Shown in pieces: positions 8,865 through 18,555 of a stretch of 64,000 bases of DNA. A program made the translations under genes and the position numbers. The number at the start of each line of letters is the position of its first letter. The first letter of the stretch is position 1. The stretch lies in NCBI GenBank assembly GCA_963555705.1, contig OY743168.1, forward strand, positions 23,566,139 through 23,630,138. The letters run 5' to 3'. Source of the stretch: Ligustrum vulgare (lineage: Eukaryota; Streptophyta; Magnoliopsida; Lamiales; Oleaceae). The notes under the pieces were generated by a model. It was given only the letters and a program-made list of their open reading frames with translations. It was not told the origin of the DNA and did no database searches.

Positions 8865-9623
8865 TCACCCATCCCAGAATTTCTCCAAGCCAAGCACGCT
8901 TAACTGTGGAGTTTCTAACGATGGACTTCCGAAAAAGAAGGTGCACCTTGTTGGTATGAGTAGTACCTATCATTTCTTTTTAACTTTTCTTAGTCGGGGT
9001 ATTACAATTAGCCAAAGTCAGGGGTCACAAGATTTCACAACGGTCATTACGCCACTTGGAATTCGATGATTTTTGTAGATCTAGTTTTCCATATTCGTGT
9101 CAGTGTCACTAGATAAGTGATTACGCTCATCAGGAAAGGTTTTGGGATTGGGTGTATCTGTGGTGTAACTGCTTAAATTTAAATAAATAATATTTATTTA
9201 AATTAAAAAATCACTATTGAACATATTTAAGGGTGAATAAGAAATTTTAGGAGATTAAAAAAATGCTCATTAATGAAAATTTACGGTGGATAAGGAATTT
9301 TAGGAGATTTGTGATGATAAGTGTATCTGTGGTGTAACTGCTTAAATTTAAATAAATAATATTTATTTAAATTAATAATCATTATTGAACATATTTAAGG
9401 GTGAATAAGAAATTTTAGGAGATTAAAAAAATGGTCATTAATGAAAATTAAGGGTGGATAAGGAATTTTAGGAGATTTGTGATGATAAATTTCCCTTAAG
9501 GGTCTTTTAGAAGTAGCATTAAAGGTGAATGGGGAATTTTAGAAGTTTTGTGAGGATAATATATTTCAAAATTGTTTTTCCCTTTAAGGGCCTTATAGAA
9601 GTACTTTCACAAGTAATATATAT

Positions 9624-9780
9624 AGCTTCTATTTGGTACAAATTAAAATCTGAATTTTAATCTAAGTTAAAGCTAGCAATCAATCTCAATCACATATATT
9701 TTATGGGACACATAACTTTTTAACCATACATTTCATCAACTTTTATCAAAATTTCCTAAAAGTCTAATTTTAATCTCCAC
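9624..9780. mobile_element. MITE of the GTTTGG...TTAAAATC family
   Basis: Starts AGCTTCTATTTGGTACAAATT and contains the inner phrases CATTTCATCAACTTTTATC and ACTTTTTAACCATACAT. These are shared with the copies at 11026-11188 (inverted) and 13600-13740. The right terminus is worn. Confidence 0.5.
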
Positions 9781-10047
9781 GAATCAGGAGCATATATTAA
9801 AATGTGATTAGTTATTTATTTCGGTAAATTTGAGACGTGATAGATAAAATATTTAAAAGAATGGACTTTAATAAACATTAAGGATGAATAAGGAATTTTA
9901 TAAAATTTGTGAGGATAATATAATCCAAATTTTTTCTCCATTTAAGGATCTTTTAGAAGTAGTATATTGAACTTTAAAAAAAAAAAAAAAAAAAAGTATA
10001 TTGAAATGTGATAAATTAAAAATAAAAATGGACATATTAAACATTAA

Positions 10048-10172
10048 GGCTCCGTTTGGTAACACTGTTTGATTTATAAACTTGTATATTTATGATTTTG
10101 AGGTAAAAAATAGTGGTTGAAAATTGGAGAGAGAAAAGTGTGTGGTTAAAAGGATATTTACCAAACGGTGGC
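10048..10172. mobile_element. PIF/Harbinger-like MITE
   Basis: Terminal inverted repeats are GGCTCCGTTTGGTAA and TTACCAAACGGTGGC (three mismatches). TAA duplicates lie on both sides (10045-10047, 10173-10175). The element is 125 bp without coding capacity. A 3-bp TAA duplication is typical of Tourist-type elements. Confidence 0.75.
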
Positions 10173-10175
10173 TAA

Positions 10176-10340
10176 GCTTCTGTTTGGTTCCCATTCTTTT
10201 AATTTCATTTTTCTACTGTATTTAATCTACACCACACATCTTACTTTTGGCATATAATTTTTGACTTTTCAACTCAATCTACACCACACAATCTCCCAAA
10301 AACTCAACTTTTTCCAAAATAATGGGAATCAAACAAGTAC
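10176..10340. mobile_element. Second PIF/Harbinger-like MITE, adjacent
   Basis: Ends are GCTTCTGTTTGGTTCCCATT and AATGGGAATCAAACAAGTAC, imperfect inverted repeats. TAA is found on both sides, and the left TAA is shared with the preceding MITE. Confidence 0.75.
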
Positions 10341-11025
10341 TAAGGGTGAATAACGAATTTTAGGAAATCTGTGAGGAAAATATAGTTCAAGATTGTTTCT
10401 TCAATTAAGGGTCTTTTAGAAGTAATATATTAAAATGTGACAAATAAAATATTTTAAAAAATGGATATTAATGAACTTTAAGTGTGAATAAGGAATTTTA
10501 GGAGATTTGTGAAGTTAATATAGTCCAAAATTGTTTCTCCATTAAGGGTAAATAAGGAATTTTAGGAGATTTATGAGGAGAATATATAGTCTAAAAGACC
10601 GAAATTGTTTCTTTGTTTAAGGAATTTTAGAAGTAGTATAAAGGGTGACTAAGGAATTTTAGGAGATTTGTGAGGATAATATATTTCAAAATTGTTCCCC
10701 TTTAAGAGTCTTTAAGAAGTAGTTTATGCATTAAAATGTGATTATTATTTCTTTAGGGAAATTTAAAATGTGAAATATAAAATATTTTTAAAAAATAAAC
10801 ATTAATAACTTTAAGTGTGGATAAGGAATTTTAGGAGATTTGTGAGCATAATATATTCCAAAATTGTTCTCTTTAAGGACATTTTAGAAGTAGTATAGAA
10901 TAGATAGTCCAAAAATTTTGTCCCTCAAGAGGCTTTTAGAAGTAGTATATTAAAATGTGATAAATTATATATTTAGGTAAATTTAAAATGTGATATATAA
11001 AATATTTTAAGAAGACATTAGTGAA

Positions 11026-11188
11026 CCTTGTTAGATGGAGATTAAAATCAGATTTTCAATAGATTTTAATAGAAGTTGATGAAATGTGTGGTTGAAAAGT
11101 TGTTAGTCCCATAAAATAAGTAATTGATATTAATTATTGACTTTGACTCAAATTATAATCTAGATTATAATTCCTACCAAACAGGGGC
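11026..11188. mobile_element. PIF/Harbinger-like MITE, inverted copy
   Basis: Inverted relative to 9624-9780. The right end reads ATTCCTACCAAACAGGGGC followed by TAA. The left end GAGATTAAAATC is degenerate. It interrupts the tandem-repeat field. Confidence 0.6.
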
Positions 11189-11760
11189 TAAGGGTGAATA
11201 GGGAATTTTATGAGATTGTAAAGAAAATATAGTCCAAAATTGTTTCTCCCTCTTTAAGGACCTTTTATAAGAAGTATATATATACTAAAATGTGACAAAT
11301 TATTTATTTAGGTAAATTTTAAATGTGATAAATGAAATATTAAAAAGAAATGGAAATTAATGAACTTTAAGGATGAATAAGAATTTTAGGAGATATATGA
11401 GGATAGTATAGTTCAAACTTATTTCTCCATTTAAGAGCCTTTTAGAAGTAACCTAGATATAAATATAGCTAGATATATTAAAATGAGATAAATTATTTAT
11501 TTAGGTAAATTTAAAATGTGATAACTAAAATATTTTTAAAAAAATGGACATTAATGAACATTATGGGTGAATAAGGAATTTTAAGAGATTTGTAAGGATA
11601 ATATTGTCCAAAATTGGTTCTTCCCTTAAAAATGGACATTAATGAACATTAAGGATAATAAGAATTTTAGGAGATTTGTAAACATAATGTTGTCCAAATT
11701 TGTTTTTTCCTTTAAGGGCTTTTTAAAAGTAGTATTGTCCAAAATTGGTTCTTCATTAAT

Positions 11761-13596
11761 AAACATTAAGGGTGATTTTTTTCTTTTTGGTCTTAAAAAT
11801 CTTTGTCATAAAAATGCCTGTAGCTCGTCCAAAAAAAGAAAGGAAGGAAGCTTCAACTGGATAACTGAGTTTCCAAGACCTGAGGATATGATCGGTGATG
11901 TAATGTTTTACATGTTTATTTTGGCTTAGCAATCATTTTTCCGACTTAATATGAAACCAAGAATGAGAGATTAGTATTTCCTATAAATTGATTTTCGCCC
12001 CAAACATTTTTTTTTTTTTTTTTTAATTTTAGATGATCTCTAGAAATGAATTCTCTTTTTATGAGTTGCCACGAGTTCTATAAATGAAGTGCATTGGTAT
12101 GTGTAGTTGAGTTGTGTGCATTAAGACATGTCATGTTCTATGATGGGGTCCACCAATTGCGACACCTTTTCTTAATTTTCCATTTCTTTACCTTTTTTTT
12201 TTAAAAATAAACATACTGTGAACTATGTGACTCTAGGTAAACATACCCTAATTGATGGGGTGTGCGGTTATGTATACCTTTACTGGGTATCTGCACTACT
12301 CTACCTGCCCCGAGAATGGTCAGTTCAGTTGTATTACCAAATATGAGGAAAATAAACGTGGAAGCTAAGGAGAGTAGTAGTGGACACGGACATAATAAAA
12401 CATGCTTATTTAATGTTCAACGTGTGTGCAAGTCTAGTGTGGAAGCTAAGGTCAGTTGTAGGCATTGGAAGATACACGGATTACATTGATATGGATTGAA
12501 AGCTATTAGCTAAAATCATTTTATCTGGGACGAACCACCTCAAAGCACAAATCTATATGCTAGTGCATTTAATGCGGTTTCTAAGAGAAGAAGACAGCAC
12601 TTCTATTCTAGGTGCAATTTTGACGTCCAAAACACTCGCATATAAAAAAGTGGTTTCTGAACGTGAACTGGATGTAGCTCCTTCTACTTGATAATGCTTA
12701 AGGGGCAACCTGGTAACTGATAAATACAGGCTTCACCATCTGCCAGTTTGAAGGGACCAGGGAATACCGAATGCAGTGCAACTACTGGCAAGTGAATATC
12801 ACGTTCATTTGCTCGTAGGTCATTGTCTACTAGTGGTTAAAAAGCTTTGTCAAATGACTTTTTTCTCCCAGGGTTCAATTAATTATATTCGAACTTTCAA
12901 AAACCTCGTCCTGCTAATTTTTGCACATATTCAGCTTATCTTTTGCATAATACTGTAAATTCACAGCTTTACTTTGACACAATTGATCCAGTGTTACATC
13001 TACTAAAATGTCCAATGAATCCAGATCTACCTTTATTCAATAAAAACCTTATTTTCTTTTCCCATTCTTTTGAGAGAATGAAGCGAGCTTAGGACAGTGC
13101 TGTGTTGCATGAAAGATATATGCGGGGAAGTTTGGATAAGATGCTATATATGCATCGTTCTCAAAAGTGAGTAAAAGCAATTTGGAAATATGTTAATGCG
13201 CATGTTTCTTGAGTAACAGCTGCTGCTTAGCGGGGGATCTTTTAATCATTTCTGTTAAGGAAAGGTTATTGTCTTCTCCTTTCTTTGGAGGATGGAGCTT
13301 TAAACAGCAATACATTCCAGCCTAAAGGATGTAAGGGAGGAAGTATTGACTCCTGAGATATCTACTTTGGAAGATGATCTACTTTGTCCAAAAGCTAACA
13401 ATCAAGCCCAAGAATTCACTCCAAACCAGTCTGCCAGGCCCACTCCTATTTTCAGGCATGCTTTTGCGTAATCCACCCTCTGCGAGAATGCTCTAACGTC
13501 AATTCGAACAGGGGACATCCAGCTTTGATACTGGAGGGTATTGCCATTACTTTGTGTAAAAGATATAGCTTGTGATACCGCTACAATCGACGAATC
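11761..13596. other. Intergenic DNA, no gene recognised
   Basis: Short open frames (for example 12262-12489 and 12776-12958) show no recognisable domain, and I do not call them. The upstream exons of the RING-H2 gene were looked for here and not found. Confidence 0.4.
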
Positions 13597-13599
13597 TAA

Positions 13600-13740
13600 G
13601 CCCATGTTTGGTTCTGATTAAAATCCCAAGTTAAAGTCAACAATTAATTTTAACAACTCATTTCATAGGATCCATAACTTTTCAACCATACATTCCATCA
13701 ACTTCTATAAAAATTTGATTTTAACCGGCCAAACTGAGAC
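13600..13740. mobile_element. PIF/Harbinger-like MITE with TAA duplications
   Basis: Begins GCCCATGTTTGGTTCTGATT and ends AACCGGCCAAACTGAGAC, imperfect inverted repeats extending through TTAAAATC/GATTTTAA. TAA flanks are at 13597-13599 and 13741-13743. It lies about 1.3 kb before the RING exon. Confidence 0.75.
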
Positions 13741-13743
13741 TAA

Positions 13744-15008
13744 AATATATTTGAGTTTTTATAAATTTCTTCAGAATCAACTAATTTATGAACGGTATTT
13801 GTGTGCAAATCAGGGAATCTTGATTGTCAAGTCTCGGTATTCTAAGTGAGTCAACATGTTATGATTTCGTTCTTTAATTGTTTCTTGGTATTGAATTGGA
13901 ATCAATGAGTTTCGATCTTCATTCGTTTATATTCATGCTTTGTCTATGCTGGAAAATAAATGTGCTTGACATTCTCTAAAGTGAGGAAAAATAGCTATTT
14001 GAAGATGAGCTAATGTATATAAGCTACTAAGCAAAAGACCAGTGCTTAGCTATAATGAACTTGTGAGATAGGAGATACTGTAGAAGTTGTTACCGGAGGA
14101 TGGATTGTCTTACTGTAAGAAACCTTTACTGGATTAAGCCATATAAATCACATAATATGGTCACTGGTCATAAAGCACTCTGATTTTATCTTACATCAAA
14201 TTTAATGGAATTATTGATTTTATTTTATTTTGAGGGGTTGGTGTGGGGATCAAAGGATTTCACCCCTCCCGGTTATAAACATATCAACCACTACTCTTCA
14301 CTTAAGAGTAGCTACCTTCAATTAAATTTCCATTTCTTGACGTGCTATGAGTCTATGACAAACGAAGGGGTGATTTCTGACCTCTGTTTATCATGAGAAG
14401 CAAATTATGATGATTTTGTGGTTAAGAATTGCATTCAATGCAATAGAAATTTTGCATTGATTTCTCTTTTAGGTGAGATTGTAAAGTTTGATTCTTAGTC
14501 GCATAGCTGCAGCAATGTGCGTGAAACTTGTTTATCACGACGCTATGAGAACTTGGAATTTAAATCAATTTTGTCAGCAGGGAAATTACCATCTTGAACC
14601 GCTACATTTTAACTTGAGGATTTTCTTTTCATCGAAATTGCTATGGACTTTTAATTTTTTGGTTTAACATTTTTTGTTTAGGCCTGCTGTAACCTTCTCT
14701 TTTATGCTGAGAACGTCTATTTCCGCAAATATGTCAAAAAAAAAAAAAAAAAAAAATGCGAACGTTTAAGTTCATGAGTTTTTGTTATATCAATGGCGCT
14801 AATTCAGTGTCGCTTTTGTTCTTTATTCTACTGAGACTGAATTTAGACAACCATCTAAACATGTATGAGAAGCAAAATTTGTCATAGTTTTGAAGGATTG
14901 ATTGATTTTGAGAGTTTTGTCTTAAAACTAGCCAACTATTTATAGGCTCTTCGTTTCTTTCCTGAAGTCTGATATAATTAAAAGAATTTCTTTATTTCCT
15001 AATGGCAG
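13744..15008. other. Sequence before the RING-H2 exon, probably intron
   Basis: No ATL-type transmembrane or GLD exon could be recognised. A poly(A) run lies at about 14735-14755. A pyrimidine-rich stretch before the CAG acceptor at 15006-15008 agrees with an intron end. Confidence 0.4.
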
Positions 15009-15375
15009 ATGTTCAGTGTGCCTAGCAGATTACCAATCAGAGGACAAACTTCAACAGATACCAGCCTGTGGTCATACATTTCATATGGATTGCATCGACC
15101 TCTGGCTAGCCACTCACACTACATGCCCCCTCTGCCGCCAATCCCTCCTCGCTTCAACTAAAGCTACAGATGGAGAAGAAGAAGAAGGAGAAGGAGAAGG
15201 AGATATCCATGTAGAAATCAGTAACAGATCCGAAACATCTCTTCCAATTATTTCCCAGTCTATTGAAGACGACCCTCAAACTAGCCAGCAACAGTTGGAG
15301 TCGAGCAACAGAGGAGACGGGAAAGAATCGTCACAACCTTCTGTTGCATGTGAAGAAGGGGGGAGAGTTTCTTGA
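15009..15375 (+). CDS. ATL7-like RING-H2 E3 ubiquitin ligase, last exon
   Basis: After a CAG acceptor the exon reads CSVCLADYQ, then PACGHTFHMDCIDLWL, then TTCPLCRQSLL. This supplies all eight zinc ligands of a C3H2C3 RING-H2 finger, with the Trp (DLW) typical of E2 binding. The residues are nearly those of the Arabidopsis ATL7/ATL59 group of plant RING-H2 ligases. The C-terminal ~70 residues are acidic and Ser/Gln-rich without a known domain. The N-terminal transmembrane helix and GLD motif expected of ATL proteins must lie on upstream exons, which I could not find. Either they are beyond the transposon block to the left or the gene is truncated. Stop TGA is at 15373-15375, and a possible AATAAA polyadenylation signal lies near 15460. 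A functional gene is likely but not proven. Confidence 0.75.
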
Positions 15376-15542
15376 TTTTCAGTGAGATGTGGAATCAAGA
15401 ATGGAACTAGAGAGAGTAAATGTAATGCGATCTGTCTGTATTAGATGTCAGGGACTAGAATAAAGGACTATATGTAACATTATTGGCGGTTGTTTTTGTC
15501 GGTCTAGATTGTTCAAGGTGATGATTATCATTAATGATGAAT

Positions 15543-15997
15543 AGGATGTCAACGAGTCGAGTCGAGCCAGCTCGCGAGCCGAAGATCAAGGCTCGAGTTT
15601 GGCTCGAGCTTTTTGGGGTCGAGCTTTTTTTGGCCCGAGCCGAGCCGAGCCGAGCTAAAGCTCGTCCCCAAAAATAAGGCTCGACTCGAGCTTTAGCCCG
15701 AGCTTTTTCCGAGCCGAGCCGAGCCAGTCCCGAGCTTTTACTTTTTTTTTTTTTTTTATAGCAAAAATTCATAAAATTTGTATTGAAAATGTGTATATAT
15801 AGCAAGTTGAGCCGAGCTCGTGGTCGAAATTCATTGCTCAAGCTTCTATCGAGTTTTTTTAGCGGGCTTTTTTTGGCTCGAGCCGAGCCGAGCCGAGCCA
15901 AAGCCCGTTTCTCAAAAAAAGCTCGGCTCGAACCGAACTTAGCCCGAGCTTTTTCCGAGCCCGAGCGGCCCGAGCCGACGAACCGTTTTGCCATCCC
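15543..15997. mobile_element. GAGCCGAG-rich TIR element with 11-bp target duplication
   Basis: The flanks carry TAATGATGAAT on both sides (15532-15542 and 15998-16008). The ends are AGGATGTCAAC and GTTTTGCCATCCC, short imperfect inverted repeats. The core is made of CGAGCCGAGCC-type repeats and a poly(T) stretch and is partly self-complementary. The 9-11-bp duplication suggests a Mutator-like non-autonomous element. The long open frame reading GSARA-like repeats is a by-product of the core. Confidence 0.75.
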
Positions 15998-16008
15998 TAA
16001 TGATGAAT

Positions 16009-18555
16009 ATAATTTATCCATGAAGGAACTTGCCATTCATCTTCTGTGTGTACTTTCCAAATTGAATATTACGTGAAACAATGACGATTATGCCGAACAA
16101 ATATACAGTGGAAGAGTTAAAATGACATAAAGAAATGTACAAGAATTTTACTGTGGTTTGGTTATTAGTAAAGAGGAATGCTTTTAATCCAACTGGTGAT
16201 TGATCACATATGACAATGAATGATAAGATAAATGTTTTATGAATTATGCTAAAGGAACCAAAAAATAGGATCGCAAGTTTGCCCAAATTCATGTGAGCTG
16301 TTGATTTGATGCGTAAAATAACAGATGACTGTCATGTGTGTAGATGTAATTCATTCGGTTAACTATTACGTCCCTGTAGCGCGATTGAGATTTCATATTT
16401 ATATATTTATTCGTCTTGTCATTTCATTTCTTATCCCGTACCACTTAGATTGATGATAATCTTTTACATGTCACTTCTTGTGCATTAAACTCCTGATTTT
16501 ATACTCCATTTTAGTTATTCTAGTAAGCACATGTTTTGCACATTTCATGTATAAGATGAATGATGCGCTTAATGTTTTTGAAAGATTAATAATGTTTTTG
16601 AAGTATTAGTAATGTTTTTGAAAATAGTTGAGTTAATTTATATTATTAAAGGAAAAATAAAAATAAAAATTGTAATTTGTTTGCAGTTTTTAATAAATTA
16701 ATATTTTATTAAAATTCTTCACTTAACTTCTTGAAATATATATTAGATAGTTATTTAAAATGTCAACTTAATAAAGAAATAACATGTCATATATCAAGAA
16801 ATAACTTAACATCATAAAATATTATGCAAATTGAAAATTGATTTATAAAATATTTATGATTCGCAGAAAATATATATATATATAAACTGTGTATAGGAAA
16901 ATCGAATTAATTGAGCATATTTTTACAATAAAAAATTAATATTATGTAAGTTTAAACAAAAATTTCAATCTCATTTTTTTTATTTTTTCAAAAGAATTTT
17001 GAAATTATTTAGTTAAATTTTTAATTAGAATATAATTAAAAAAAAATTAACTTTCCTTTTAAGAGATTAATTATGGTAATTAACACAAAACGTCTATACG
17101 TTTGACAATCTTTGTGCAAAACCCAATTGTTTGGATCAAACTTAAGTTACTTGTGAGACAAGAATAGTCTAAGCGGTTAACTAAACCCAAATTAGGGTTC
17201 TGTGTAACTTATAAGTACTAGTACTAATACTAGACTTAATACAAGATATTTAGAGATTTGGTTGTTAGCACAATTAATTCTAGATTCTAGCTTGCTGTGT
17301 GGATTTTTGTTAGATGCTGAATAATTGGATAGTTATGTTGACAATGATTGTACCTTTTGTTTTAGATTATTACAGATTCACGACGTTCATCAATTGTATA
17401 ATTCTCATCACAGACTCTATCTTAGTACAAGGTTAACTCAGGCTATGGTTTTAAACCGTTTAATTTATGCTACTCTTGTTTAATTTAGAACCTTACAGAT
17501 GTGATTACGACTGCATTAGTTTTCCTCAATTCAATTGATCGAAAATGGCTGCTTGAACACTGGCAAACCAAGGGGGGTCACCAGTGACGAATTCAGAAAC
17601 TTTGTTCAGCCAGGGCAGTCATCCAATTTTTTTGTCCAGCCTAGGTGAGCACCGATCAAATAACTGTATTTTTAAAGTTGCAATCCAAAAAATGCCAAAA
17701 AACTTAGCTAATCTTTTCTCGAGACAGATTCAGCACCGACGAACGTGTCGATTCGCCATGTGGTGGCTCCATCCTTGGGGGTCACATAACTGTGTTTTTC
17801 CCATTTTCTCTCCATCATTTTCCTCGTCACCTTCTTCATCCCATAAAACATGGAACCTATACGAGTATCCATATACAAAGATTCATACAAGCGTTCGTAA
17901 AGATGAGTTCTATAATCTATTAGGCAAGATCTGATCAATTTGATAGGCTATTCGATTCTCCTTAATTTGCTCTTGATGTTCAACAATATTGGTGAAGTCA
18001 AGGTGTTGGATCGATGCTGCGTCATTTCTGGGCGCTTCCACTCCCTTGTTCCCTTGGTCGACAGCGTCATGGTTCGTGTTGATTGTGTATTAGTCTTTTT
18101 TCCTAGTCGTCATTGTAGCTGCCACTTCAAGAAGGTATTATACCATGTCCTTTTCTTGATTCTTGTTTTTGGGCATGTTCATACCCTTTCTGTAACTTGT
18201 GAACCTGGGGTATTCTTTAACAATTAACTCCGTGTGGCAGTCCACATCATCCACCCTTAGCTTTAGAAATCAAGTTTTGTTATATTTTCTAACATCCCAT
18301 CGACAGTGTGGCATAATTACCATTAAATCAAAGTTCAGTGACCCAATAGTCGACAATTAAAAAGTTCAGTAATCTACTTGCAAGTAGGATGGAAGTCCAG
18401 TGACATCAGTTACAATTAATCCGTTATATGGATACGGGATACCCGAAAATTCGTCTCATTATAATAGACGCGACCTCAATAAATAATACCGATCTACGGA
18501 CTACGCCGAATCTGCCTGTTGTTTCAGGGCCTAATCGGAGAGTAATCGAGCGAAC
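16009..18555. other. Intergenic region and BSH upstream sequence
   Basis: AT-rich, with a threefold AATGTTTTTGAA repeat near 16570-16620 and repeat-like sequence at 17580-17900. No coding region is supported. The BSH promoter and 5' UTR should lie in the last few hundred bases. No strong TATA box is evident. Confidence 0.45.

Larger units (their letters stand above)
1495..9006 (-). mobile_element. Cassandra-like TRIM with 5S-derived LTRs, split by a nested insertion
   Basis: Read on the minus strand, the LTRs begin TGTAATACCCCGACTAAG and end GGGACCCGGGTCGTTACA. The left (3') LTR is 1495-1772 (278 bp). A short non-coding internal domain is 1773-1921. The right (5') LTR is in two pieces, 1922-2063 and 8870-9006. 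The pieces rejoin after removal of the nested element and one copy of its TSD TCACC (2059-2063 and 8865-8869). Next to the 5' LTR is a primer-binding site resembling TGGTATCAGAG (1909-1919, minus strand), which matches initiator tRNA-Met. The LTRs contain a diverged 5S rRNA segment, the hallmark of the Cassandra TRIM family. No protein is encoded, as expected. I see no matching 5-bp duplication around the outer ends, so one flank may be rearranged. Confidence 0.85.
9152..11760. repeat. Degenerate AT-rich tandem-repeat field
   Basis: Phrases such as AAGGAATTTTAGGAGATTTG, TTAAGGGTCTTTTAGAAGTA and TTAAAATGTGATAAATTA recur in the same order more than ten times, at irregular intervals of roughly 100-300 bp. 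The first two units (from 9152 and 9321) form a clean direct duplication with a 169-bp period. Several MITEs interrupt the field. No coding sequence is supported. Confidence 0.8.

Noticed and set aside
12262..12489. 75-codon frame as possible first exon of the RING-H2 gene
   Set aside because: No transmembrane segment or GLD motif, and no matching splice phase could be shown.
15455..16036. 193-codon minus-strand frame rich in Gly-Ser-Ala-Arg
   Set aside because: It is generated by the GAGCCGAG repeats of a TIR element and has no domain.
17584..17934. 116-codon frame upstream of BSH
   Set aside because: No recognisable domain. The sequence resembles worn repeat DNA, and there is no neighbouring exon support.
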